Below, in pieces: positions 49,431-61,970 of a DNA stretch of 64,000 nt (position 1 is its first letter; every line of letters starts with the position of its first letter). The translations under genes were made by a program, and so were the position numbers. The stretch covers positions 267,137-331,136 of the forward strand of contig JAJTUQ010000015.1 in NCBI GenBank assembly GCA_021399445.1, read 5' to 3'. Source of the stretch: Xylogone sp. PMI_703. Its lineage: Eukaryota > Ascomycota > Leotiomycetes. Under the pieces are notes generated by a model. The model did no database searches, was not told where the DNA came from, and saw nothing but the letters and a program-made list of their open reading frames with translations.

Positions 49431-49539
49431 GGGTTTACCCCGCTGTAGAGATTATCACCTATATTAACAATTGATTGAGTCTCTGTCCCATAATAATTGT
49501 ATGCATGCTTGCCCAATCAAAGCGCCGTAACCTCTGGCA
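49431..49539 (+). repeat. Single arm of the MITE-like family
   Basis: It reads GGGTTTACCCC ... GATTGAGTCTCTG ... CATAATAATTGTATGCATGC ... CGCCGTAACCTCTGGCA. This matches the reverse complement of 3946-4052 more closely than that element's own right arm does. No partner arm is visible upstream. Confidence 0.7.
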
Positions 49540-50285
49540 ACATGTAGAAAAGCAGTCCTTAACTTATTCCGTATCGATCCTTCTATAAACGCATTCTCGG
49601 CATATGTCAATTATTCACAAAAGACATTATCGAAAATTCTTGTTAATTATATGCTATCTGACTAAATACCAAGTGCAGTTCCCCTATATGTTGAAATGTA
49701 GCCGTGTTTTAAGATACCATACTGAATTTCAATTCATTCCTGACTTCCTATCCTGTATGGTATACTTGATCCACAACCCAACAGTTATTAGGTAAGTGTT
49801 GTCTTGAGAATTTTAAAATCTTTAAATAAGAATTACATTGCTCTGGAAATTGCGCCTCGAGACGACCGGATCTCATTACAGTGGGGCAGCGTAGCATACA
49901 TCGCGGTGAAAGTAAATGTTTCCTTACTCTCTACTATAGCTCCGGTGAAATCTCTGGCATATCAAGACATAATCTGGGGGCGTAGCAGCTAGTTTAGGCT
50001 GACTGAACTATTAATTGCTGCTTACATGTGGCGCAGTTAATTTTACGGAGTGAGAAAGGCTAATTGCATTATTTGATATGTATTGTAAATTTAGTAAATC
50101 TACTGCTAATATTAGAATATTGGATTAATCGCGAGACATACGTGTGCGACTTAGTGTTTTTAATCGAGCAACATTCCTAGTGATAATGGAATTAGATAAA
50201 GAAGTAAGATGTGGCCTGAAGATAGCGTAGCTCCACTAGTTGGCTGGATCGAAAGGACTTTTCATACCCGAGCTTGACGTTGACT

Positions 50286-50708
50286 ATGTCCTATAGTCGA
50301 CACTCTAGATCTAGCAGTCCTTCATGCCGGGTGAGATATCTCTGTGCTCTCTGCGAGAAACCTCGCTCCTCAAAATTTCATAGCCGCAATCCTTATGTAC
50401 CCGGTGCGATTCCAGCACCAGGCATATGTTCGAGGCCAAAATGCGCGAAAGTTAAGAAGGCACTACAACAAGAACGTGCTTCTCAAGCGATTGTCCAGGT
50501 ATTGGAAATTCATCATCACTATCACTACGGTACTGGTGCTGGCTACGAGGGAAATAATTCTGTGTACGTCGCACAATCTGACAACCAAATTAACTGGGGA
50601 CAAAAAGGAGGGTCGGACACGTATGATACAGCCGAGCTACCCGCTGAAAGCAGTCCCACCAGCCCAACAGAAGCAGAATTACCTGGATATCCGTATCACA
50701 TGGAATAA
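50286..50708 (+). CDS. Small hypothetical fungal protein with paired cysteines
   Basis: A 140-residue frame starts at the ATG at 50286. After a serine/arginine-rich N-terminus it has C-x2-C (LCALCEKPRSSKFHSRNP), then PGAIPAPGIC followed by a further C four residues on (C-x4-C). This spacing could bind zinc, and I recall similar PRS-x3-H ... PPGIC-type motifs in small fungal proteins. The middle has a histidine-rich HHHYHYGTG, and the C-terminus is acidic and proline/serine-rich. It is the only convincing gene for several kilobases on either side. Function is unknown. Confidence 0.6.
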   Translation: MSYSRHSRSSSPSCRVRYLCALCEKPRSSKFHSRNPYVPGAIPAPGICSRPKCAKVKKALQQERASQAIVQVLEIHHHYHYGTGAGYEGNNSVYVAQSDNQINWGQKGGSDTYDTAELPAESSPTSPTEAELPGYPYHME

Positions 50709-51472
50709 GCGACGAAAGTAAGCTCAGAGATAGCTGCTAATTTACAAGAAAATCTACCTCCTGTAGTGAACTTTGCGAGGAAACTATCTAGCATGGCGTT
50801 GCGATGATAGCTTGCCCATGCCATCTCTCGACTATTAGATTCTTTAAACTCTAATCTTCTGGCAAACTCAATTTCATCCAATTTCAATTGTATTCATAGC
50901 GCTGGGGCAGTAGGACTCTCTCATAGCTACTTGTATTTAATTTATGATTCAGTTAGAAAGTCATCATAACTTATAACAACAGATACGTTATAGAGATTCT
51001 TAGAATATATCCATACACATTCGCTTCATATTTTCCTTCCCTTTCAGTTTAATACGAACCAACGAAGCAACTTGAAATAAAAATCTCAGGACAAGAGCTA
51101 TTTGATGTTAACCCAGAGAAAGCTCGTTTTACTATAGCGCTATTACTATGAATACCACCACACATACTATTGATTGCAAAGGTGTAAGAAGTGTATATCC
51201 GGGTCTTGTACATGTTTACAGAGTATAGGACCAGGGTATTATATTATAGCATCCTTACGCACGTAAGGGGATGTCATATTTTAACATTGCAGGGAACCAA
51301 AACTTTGAGATCCATAGAGAAAGACAGATGAGTAGAACTCGCTTTCGAAATCACGTAGTAATCAAACACTTAATTACAAAAAACACGAATCTTTAGGGCA
51401 GTGCATTGTATTCAGTACCTTTTTCCCGTGATTATTCCTATCATGTTGCGAATAAAGTAACTATAACTTGAC
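50709..51472. other. Gene-free stretch
   Basis: A 63-codon minus frame (50696-50887) overlaps the end of the preceding gene and is not supported. Nothing else was seen. Confidence 0.45.
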
Positions 51473-51796
51473 ATGACCTCACGTCTGTTTCGCTGGAAAC
51501 GGTGCAACCGAGATGAGTCAATTATTGCACCTCCGAACCAGGCGTTTGAGGGGCTCTTCAGCACCATGTTTAATGGCGGCAACCACAACAATGCTATCTA
51601 CCTTTGTGATTGTTATAAAATGTCGGTATACGTGTGGGAAATACATGATGCTTCAAGTGTCTCAGTCAATTGGGTTCCAATAGGGAAAAAACATCTGAAA
51701 GGATTTAGAGAACTTAGTTTTATTGTGATCTTGCGGGCGATTGGTAGTCACTACAGCATAAGCGCGAGACAGGGCGAAAGTGACAAACACCATTAG
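51473..51796 (+). CDS. Short hypothetical ORF
   Basis: A 107-codon frame from an ATG. Composition is protein-like in the middle (NAIYLCDCYKMSVYVWEI), but no domain or family is recognised. It could be a real small protein or chance. Confidence 0.25.
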   Translation: MTSRLFRWKRCNRDESIIAPPNQAFEGLFSTMFNGGNHNNAIYLCDCYKMSVYVWEIHDASSVSVNWVPIGKKHLKGFRELSFIVILRAIGSHYSISARQGESDKHH

Positions 51797-52608
51797 GGCA
51801 TTAAGTTTCTGTATCTTAGATAGGCGTTTATGCATTTGCCACTGTCACCGTAGGCGCATTGCGATAGGTAGTAGCCCTTCAAGCAAGGCCAATCAATTAG
51901 AGCTCGTTATAGTAGACATTAGAATCAACAACCCACAGGCCTGAGACCCATCACTGGGGTCAGCCTGTCGCACAAACGCATGTAAAACGATACTCTCTCC
52001 CCGAATAGGTACTGGTTCAGATTCGCAATGTTGTGTTTAGCTTTTAGCTACAGTACAGTAATTTGTATTCTAGTTAGTTTATGAATGTTACAGGTTACGG
52101 ATGGGCTGCGTAGATCAAGGAAATGGATAGGTTCTAATAATAGCTACGGTATGAGGTAGCTCCGGTCGTCTTAAACTTGGTGGATACACACCCTAACAAA
52201 TATTAAGTATAATCCATATCGCGAATATAAAGTACCATGCAGTACCCATAGTTGAATTTTTTTTTTTTGAAAAGTTTTCATACTTATTGAAAATAGTACC
52301 TCTCTACCCTCAAGTCTCCAAATCATCTATGTACAGGCATACCTGTTACTGTACCTGATAGACAATTATAATCAAGATAGCTGTAACAAGAATTATAATC
52401 ACAATTTCAAAGTTTAACAAAAGATATACAAATACCAAAAAAAACCATTATATCTACTTAATATATCTAACTTGTCATTATAGTTTTCAACAGTTACTTC
52501 TTGAGTTTTCGTGTCTCCTACTTAGGACCTGAGATTTCCATATAATATAAGGGGTATATCACATTTCTGTAAAGTTCACTGCTTGCTTTTGAAATATAAA
52601 ACGACGCT
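51797..52608. other. Gene-free stretch
   Basis: AT-rich with a T run near 52257-52269. No gene or RNA was recognised; it forms the upstream region of the ankyrin gene. Confidence 0.5.
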
Positions 52609-53652
52609 ATGACACAAAGAGAGTCCCCGAAACAAAAGCCGCTTCGTGCACCAAAACATTAGAATTTAACTCATGTTCAACGGCGACTTGACCTGAATCG
52701 AGGGTTCAAACAGACAGACTCTGACGGCCTAACGCCACTAGGATGGGCTGCAGAGAATGGCAGGGTTGAAATCGTTAATGGGATATTGAGCGCCGGTGTT
52801 TGGGTCGACCAATGTGGCCGCACTAGTGAGACACCGCTGCTAAGAGCCGCAAAGAATGGGCACCGTGTGATTGTCGAGATCCTCATAGCGAGTGGTGCCG
52901 ATATTATGGCTAAAAATGATCGGCAGAGGATACCACTGTCTCTAGCCGCAAATGGAGGGCATCTTCAAACTGTTAAGCACCTGCTACATAAGATGGATAA
53001 AAAGTATGATGTTGATTCAAAAGATGCCAACGGCTGCACAGCACTGATTTTGGCCGCTATAAAGGGCTTTAAAGATATTGTGGGGGTCCTAATTGAATAC
53101 GGTGCTCATACTGAGGAAAGAGATAAATGCCGTCGGACAGCGTTATTGTGGGACGCCGAACTTGGACACGGGGAAGTGGTTGAAATGCTGCTCAATAATC
53201 CAGTCAAAAATGCGAAAGTAGATGCAACAGACGATTACAATCACACTCCACTTTCGCTGGCTGCTCAGTCTGGCAATAATGAGGTTGTCCAGACGTTAGT
53301 CAAATATGAAGCTGATATCGAGGCAATGAACGATGAGAAACAGACACCACTATTCCTGGCGGTGGTTAATGAGTTTCCCCAGGTTGTTCGAATCCTCATT
53401 AGAAGTGGCGCTAACATTGAAGCTATGAACCGCAGTCTTCAAACGCCGCTGTCCTCAGCAGCGATGTATGGGTATACTAAGATAGGCGAAATATTACTTA
53501 AAGAAAAAGCAGAAATTGGGGTAAAGGATACTTACGGCATGACTCCTATTGCGTGGTCCACGGAGACTGGCCGTACCGAGTTCACCGAGATGCTGATTCG
53601 ACATGGTGCTAAGAGAGTGCCGCAAGAGCGACTCCGTCGTGGTTGGCTGTGA
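52609..53652 (+). pseudogene. Ankyrin-repeat protein with a stop near its N-terminus
   Basis: From 52663 to 53652 the frame encodes nine consecutive ankyrin repeats of about 33 residues, each with the TPL-x2-AA-x2-G core (for example ETPLLRAAKNGHRVIVEIL, HTPLSLAAQSGNNEVVQTLV). Ankyrin arrays mediate protein-protein contacts. No ATG lies before the third repeat in this open stretch. An ATG at 52609 is in the same frame (MTQRESPKQKPLRAPK) but is separated by a TAG at 52660-52662. CAG-to-TAG is a CpA-to-TpA change, so a RIP-type nonsense mutation fits. Alternatives are an upstream exon spliced at the AG of that TAG, or a fragment of a longer ankyrin or NLR-like protein. Confidence 0.8.
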
Positions 53653-54760
53653 GTGAGAGTAGTCTCAACACTATGAAGTTTCCAATTCGAAATGAAGACT
53701 TTGATTGAAATGGAGCTGAAATCGAGGGTTGAGAATTTCCATCTTCGCTGACCCGTATTATGAACTCTACATGTACTCTCCATGGTTAGTGTATTGGGAT
53801 TTTCAAAGTTTCCCCTGAAAATTGTGATGAAATTCAGGCTAAACGCTGTACGAGCTTCGTCAGTTGCTGGTCGAATGCCATTGTTCGATGGAATCTCGAT
53901 TAGAGAACCCCTATTATGACACACCAATATCGGCGCAAGTTTCACAACCACGCATAGGTCTTAGCTTCCAACTGTGTCAACTTAACAGCGTCGCTTTGAA
54001 TCAAAGCTTTTTTGCGTATATAGTAGTACCACCAGTATTTTGTATAGCTAGTTACGGCAGATTTAGCCACAAGGTAAGCGCAACTCCCCTACTCTCTAGT
54101 TGCCACATACAAAATACCCCGCTGCTTGAAGGTATTGGTGCCGGAAGCTTTGGTTGTATCGAGTGAAGAAAGGCTAGGTGGTGGGTAGCGTAGCACAATC
54201 GAGAGTGTATAGTAGAGCTTCTGCGATATAATAGCGTATATAGAGTATGTAGAGTATCTATATTCAAAGACAAAATACAAATTGATTTCTGAATCCCAAA
54301 TACAAGAGATAACTCGCGTATTTATGACTGTAGGACTTAGCAACTAGCTATGTAATTAGCCGCTGGGCCGTTCTGACTAGTCTGCCGCACTCTACAGCAC
54401 TGTACTCGCCTACGTTCCGCTGACCTTGCCTAACATCACCACCATCAGAATTACAGTCAGATCATAAACGAGCAGCTAAGCGAAAAGCGTGTTGGGTATG
54501 TAAAGCAGCTCTCTTTTAGGGACCATTACTTTGCGAGATATGAGCATACCTGACATGCTTGCAGGCATAAGACGTCCATTTATACCTCCATGGGCCGCCA
54601 GTTTGTTCTAGCGTACTCTTATTTTTCTTTTTTTTTGTCTAATTGCGTAACCTTTCCGGAAATAAGGATCACTCCTATTTGGATCAACTATGTGTCAGGG
54701 CCGTTTATTTACATTTCATTCTGTCTTGGGGATTCTTATTACGGCATACTACAACTAAAT
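53653..54760. other. Gene-free stretch
   Basis: Nothing recognised downstream of the ankyrin gene; frames at 53532-53951 (minus) and 53864-54166 (plus) are unsupported. Confidence 0.5.
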
Positions 54761-54762
54761 TT

Positions 54763-54963
54763 ACTTGCCTACTTGCCTACTTGCCTACTTGCCTACTTGC
54801 CTACTTGCCTACTTGCCTACTTGCCTACTTGCCTACTTGCCTACTTGCCTACTTGCCTACTTGCCTACTTGCCTACTTGCCTACTTACCTACTTGCCTAC
54901 TTACCTACCTGCCTGCCTACCTACCTGCCTACTTACCTACTCGCCTATTTGCGTACTTACCTT
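54763..54963. repeat. Octanucleotide tandem repeat (ACTTGCCT)n
   Basis: About fifteen perfect head-to-tail copies of an 8-bp unit run from 54763 to 54884. They are followed by about 80 bp of variants (TTACCTAC, CTGCCTGC and similar). Because 8 is not a multiple of 3 and the unit has no stop, the array is open in all three plus frames with a repeating LPTCLLAY pattern; that translation is not evidence of a gene. Confidence 0.97.
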
Positions 54964-55538
54964 TTGTAGTGGCATTCGTCGAAGCTCTTATTGAATCTAC
55001 TCGATGGTTACCTATTCTTACCAAGACCAGCACCAGTGGCAACCACGATGCACACAAGATCGATTCCGTCTCACTCTCGCAAGAAAGTTGGTAGTATCAT
55101 ACGAAGGGACATAAGTAACCAGTGGCAATGTGATTTATTTTGGCCCCTATATTATGCGACCTACCATCATATTTAAGTTGAATTACTGTGGTGTTTGGAT
55201 GGATAAATTTGCAACCCCTGTCAATCTCATCACTCCTCCTGATTGGCTGAAACTCGCACTGCAGTTATCACGCGAATCGACTAGTCTGGCATGACTGTGA
55301 ATTAATTACTTATCTCTACAACTAAAGTAGCTCACTCATTGTAGGCTACGTAGTACTAATACTTCAAGATATACTACATGCCTAAATGAAGTTTTGGGTT
55401 AGAAGTAGTAAGTTATTGGTATTACCATTAGATAAAGCTCAAAGTTACCACGCCTGGAGGAGACTAACTGTGATAACTAATAGCTTGTATTGTAATTGAT
55501 TATAGCGACTGAGATCTTGTGTCATAAATAGTACCTCT
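54964..55538. other. Intergenic, 3' side of EF-1alpha
   Basis: No feature recognised. Confidence 0.5.
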
Positions 55539-57184
<1,646 letters not shown>

Positions 57185-58856
57185 TTTGTCTTTCCGTAAT
57201 AATATTTAACTTCCTTAGTCTGGTCTCCGACGAGGGAGAAGTTATTTAACTGGACAGAGGTAATGTAGAATCTGGGTTATTATAATTGTATAGTTATAGT
57301 GATAAGAGGCTTCTTTAGGAAGAGGCAATTTATCAGACACTACAGTATTGTTTTACATAGAAGTGTATGTTCTAAATATAACCTTCTAAAAAAAGCGTCA
57401 TCATATTACCATCCAATCGAGGTGAACTAAAGTAAAATGCACCACTTTAGAGAAGTAATTTCAAGTAAGAAATATATCGACCAGTAGTAGTATTTCTCTA
57501 TCCACCCATCATCGGGCCACACGTTGGGAGCCAAACACAGGAATACTACAGTAAGTATACTATTTTGCCATTTGCACCGAAGAGTCATATCATTGACACT
57601 CTATCGATTTAGTAACCGTGCTTATGACAATTAGTTCCAGCCACTTTTAATTGCCGTTACATTGTATTAAATTGATCATATATGTAGAATTATCGAAGAA
57701 TTGTTATATTCCGAGCCCATTCTTTACCTTGAATATTGACGATAGTTACAGTACGACACGCAGCACAAAGAATCAAAACCATCTACAGAGAAAAGGAGTC
57801 ATCCCCTTATGTAGGATACTACCACAACACTATCGCACCGCACCGCCGCACGCCGCCAAATATAAGCTGGCGGGAGCCGCATCGCATAGTAGTGACCTCT
57901 ATATGCAAGCTGTGTGGAGGCCCTGATTGCGTACCCTAGTATAGTATGACTAGTTCGATAGGGTTGCTAGTGATGTGGTAAATGTATAATTATAAAGGGT
58001 ACACTTAAATGCACAACACGTTTACCTAAATGCACAACAACTTGTCCGATGCCGGACATACCCATTATAAATCTTAGTACTTTGTGTGGATGTTATATTG
58101 AAATTATCGCATATCTCCATGTGGTGGCTAGCTATAGACCAACCCGCCCGTTAGCCGTTCGATCCTATAGGTAAGCATAACCCCCTACATGGGTATTGTT
58201 CGTTATGGATAATACGTAAACTGCAAACTGAATTATAATTTAAATTTATTATGACCGTGTTTGCAGTACATGGTTAAAACACGTGTTAAAAATAATTAGT
58301 TGTAAAGATTAAAGAGATTGTAAGTGAAAGCGTAAAAGTCTGTGACCAGAGAGTTTGAAGGTATATAGGCAAGCCAAAAGGTTAAATATGAATCAATTGT
58401 AATACTTACGCTCGATAATCATCTAGTTTACATTAAGTTCCCGAAAGGGTTTTATTCCGGGTTGATACGCTCTTATTTTGCTGCACTTGCCCAAGGACCG
58501 GCTGGTCGGATAGGTAACAGGCCATACTGGTAGCAGTCTATGAGCCGGACACATATGATAACTATTAAGCTACGGGCTGTAATATCGCGGGGACCCCAAT
58601 CCTTACTTTGTCTGGCCGATAACCTCATATAGGGACCCTACACATCATATCCCGCACACGTTAATCCACAAGGATGTAGTGGTAGCTGGTAGCGCAGCTG
58701 CGCCGATAAATTGGCTGTCTTTCGTCCTGATTCGCTGAACCTTACATTGGCCATTGCTTTCCTCGCCTCAGCCCCACACGGTTCCGTAGCCCCTACTGTA
58801 CGTGTAGTGGCCGGTCCTTATCCACCAAAACTCGGTCCGGTTGAGATAGGAGCGGC
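57185..58856. other. Gene-free stretch upstream of EF-1alpha
   Basis: Presumed promoter region of EF-1alpha, then decayed sequence. A 91-codon plus frame at 57651-57926 is unsupported. Confidence 0.5.
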
Positions 58857-60386
58857 CTAAACGTGGCGATGTAAATTCTTAGAGGTCTTTCTGTATATCC
58901 AAGGCGGTTGTCTATGCAGCAGATAGTCCTTGCTTCGTATAGCCCAAAATATGCCGACGATTCCAGCAAACGGCCACAAAGAAGCGAGTCGTCCGATCCG
59001 TGAGGGGTGTTTCTGACTAACCATAACCGCATCAGTCTTTACTTTATCGTAAACCGTAGGCAGCGTCGTGGCCGAGTATCACTGCCTCAGGTTTTCATAC
59101 CAAGCTTGGTTATATATCTGCCAGAACTCCTGCTCCGTGTAGTATGCGTGGGAGTATAATGCTTTTCGCCCACCCAGCTCTGCCAGTTTGCTTTCCAAGC
59201 GCCGGTTCTGCTGCACAAACGCGTCCACATCTCTCGGCGCCCGACCCCAGAGACCGATGTTCAGCATTGGCTTGGGATCATTGCCCGGGCCCGGACACGT
59301 CGTATAAGGGTGAAACGTAGGTGGATCTATTCCTTTTAGCGGGCAAAGCCATAGTGGCCAGATTCCTAGCTCTTGCGATGTGTAGCCGATAAATTCCTCA
59401 GCAGTAGAGTAGGGGAGCGACAGATCTTGGACCATGGTTCCGAATGATTTCTTGCTACCGTGCAGAGCTCGAAACAGCATCCGCGTATGCATGAAATCAT
59501 TAAGAACCCACCTGGTCAGCCGGTTGAAAGGGACGAATCTAAAATACCGAAATGTCTCAACACCAACCCAGAAGCCACCGCGATCGTATCGAAAAAGGTA
59601 TTCAGCTAGGGGGATGTAGTCGGTGACCGGGGAAGAAATAGATTCAGCATTGGTGCACTGCTGGACACGAAGATAGAACCAAGGATCCCAGGGTTTGCTA
59701 AATGTCTGTGGTTTAATCGAGTCAGGCTTGTCGTCCATTAACTGACCGGTGATTGCAACGCCGTGGAGTTCGGAGAAGATAATGCCGTCAACATAGTCGT
59801 TGGAAGGGTTCTCCGTTTCCCGTTGAATGGCTTGGATGGTGTCATGTATGTTGCTCCAGCGATGATACGTGGTCTTCACACACTTCTTAGCTGGGAGAAG
59901 CTGTAATTCGATCAAAGTCGTGATCCCTAGGGTTCCAAGAGCTCCTGCTGCAGCCTTGAATAAATCGGGCCGCTCACTCCTAGATGCGGTGACGATCTCC
60001 CCATTCCCCAGGACCATCTCGACCCAGTTGATAGTTTCGTCGAAGTAACCATGCTTGAAGGAGCTGCTCTCTCCCGCAGATCCCGCATAGCCCCCGCCAA
60101 CCGTGATCCCAGGAAATTCCATAACAACTGGCGGTACCAAGCCGTGTTCGAGAGTTGCCTCCACAAGTTTATCCATGGAGACGTTGGGCTCAACAACGGC
60201 CAGCCTAGATACTGGATCTATGCTGACCACATTTGATAATGCGCTGATATCAATGACGCGACCTTTTGGGATTGGGCGCGTGCTGTTGGTCGAACCATGG
60301 AATATGCGATAGGATTCTCGGCTATTGTAGAGGGCCCGCGCAGTGGCGGCAATATGGCTTACGGCAGCTTTATGGACTTCCATCAT
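58857..60386 (-). pseudogene. DHCR24-like FAD-linked oxidoreductase, interrupted by one TGA
   Basis: From the ATG at 60386 (MMEVHKAAVSH; alternative 60383) the frame shows an FAD-binding PCMH fold: FHGSTNSTRP (29-38), VEPNVSMDKLVEATL, and PGITVGGGYAGSAGESSS (about 92-109). It then shows the DHCR24-type block YIPLAEYLFRYDRGGFWVG and WPLWLCPL. Codon 436 is TGA (59081-59079). The same frame continues with YSATTLPTVYDKVK and WPFAGIVGIFWAIRSKDY to a TAG at 58857-58859, which completes a 509-residue protein of normal length for fungal homologues. Family members reduce sterol side-chain C24 double bonds; many fungal homologues are uncharacterised. A CGA-to-TGA change is the simplest cause. Truncation to 435 residues, a read-through product or a base error are alternatives. 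Confidence 0.9.
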
Positions 60387-61970
60387 CGAGACGGAGGAAC
60401 AGTTACGGGACAACAAAGGTGCCAGTGGAAAGGTTTCAATATATTCCGACTCTCCAGAGAAGCGGAAAAGTGTGGATATCTTAGTATACGGTATCCCGGG
60501 AAAATCAACCAGCGTAATGGCAGCTCCTGTGATGGAACCTTTCGAGGATTTAGGATAGTTTTGGGCAATTAAGCAAATTACTTCATCCGCTATCTAGTTG
60601 ACAAGTGCTCTCTGAAGGGTGCCATTGAAATGCAGCTTAGCAGCAGCAAACGGACATGATGGATACATCATTGTTATTATTGGGTACAAGAGCCCGTCTA
60701 GCAAAGATAGATAGGCCCCACATTGAGTCAGCAAGAAGTGGCCAAGGCATGCAACCAAGACACTCAAAAGAGTGATTGCGGAGCACTTACAAACACTCTG
60801 CTTCAAGTATGATGAACGCGGCTCTAGCTTCAAAACAGCTTTGAGCTCCTGCCCTTCCCTTACATACAGTAGTCATGTGAGGTGATGACAAGGCCAAGAC
60901 ATACTACATACTTCACTCCAGTCATTGTACACCTAGAGGTTTTATGTACAGAGCTACATTCATCAGCGCTATTGTTTGCCGAGCTAGGTATATGTTTGAT
61001 ATTCTACGCGAACGATATCTCGCAATTACTGCCGTGAAAGGGAGAATGTGCACACGCAACAAGGCGCTGAGACCGTAATAAGTAACGCCGTAGAGCAGCA
61101 ATAAAACCACAACCAACTACGTCATGCAATACAATTAACGGTATCTCAGTACTGTACGTACACACTCAATTGTAAGAGAACCGATCGCACTCCACTATAT
61201 TCAAATACATATGATATCTTTCCGCATAGCCAATAAAAACAGTCATAAATTATTTTTGACTAAGTCATAATGACAGTTTGTGTTTTTGGACCCTTGGGGA
61301 AAATAATGGCGTCCGCAGCCAATTCGTCAGAAAACTGAAAAAAAGAGGAAAAAAGAAAAAGAATGAAGAGGAAAAAGGAACAAAGAAAAGAAAGGGGGGG
61401 AGGGGGAAGGCTAGTTTAGGACATGACAGTAAATACATAGCACTACGTGTAGTACTATCTTAGACTTAAGCGGGTGGTATAGAGCTTCATTATCATCCTT
61501 TATCTTTAGCTAGCATTATACACACAGACACCTCTTGTTACAGTACCAACGCTATTCGTTGCTAATGAAGGACTGCATCAAACAGTCAAGGGGGTGGTGA
61601 GAAGTGCCTGCATTCCTTTTTATAGAATGCTATTTCGATCAAGCTATTCCAAGCGACGAAAATGGGATAGTGGTCATCCGCTTTGATTCTGATATGATTA
61701 CAGCAATGCTATCTACGTAACCAAGCAACCGGTGATATATATCTTAGTGACGAGCCTAGTAGGAACCATGATTCAGTTCCCGGGATATATATTACACCTA
61801 GAGTAATCTTCATCTACAAGAAATACAACTCGTAACACGGAAACCGTCATTCTCTACCTATTCAATTCCTTATCTTAACAGTCTTGAATTGCAGCATCTT
61901 TGCGCTCCTCCCGGCCACACTTTTCAGCAACTAAGACGCAATTGTTGAAATTGGGTCACGAGTAGGAAAA
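60387..61970. other. Intergenic region between divergent genes
   Basis: The upstream region shared by the DHCR24-like gene (minus) and the large gene at the right edge (plus). It contains a polypurine tract at 61337-61410 and otherwise nothing recognised; a 79-codon minus frame at 60594-60833 is unsupported. Confidence 0.5.
61337..61410 (+). repeat. Polypurine tract
   Basis: About 74 nt of almost pure A/G (GAAAAAG units, then a G-rich end), about 560 nt upstream of the right-edge gene. Confidence 0.9.

Larger units (their letters stand above)
40726..50285. other. Very long gene-free stretch
   Basis: About 9.5 kb with no recognised gene. Contents I can name are a repeat fragment at 48280-48390, an arm of the MITE-like family at 49431-49539, and a start-less hydrophobic open frame at 43428-43769. 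Other frames (for example 46978-47187 minus, 42834-43046 plus) are under 100 codons and match nothing known to me. Confidence 0.5.

Noticed and set aside
54763..54963. CRISPR-like array
   Set aside because: Head-to-tail 8-bp units with no spacers in a fungal genome; a simple tandem repeat.
54590..55094. Three overlapping cysteine/leucine/tyrosine-rich frames
   Set aside because: They are translations of the stop-free octanucleotide array in three frames.
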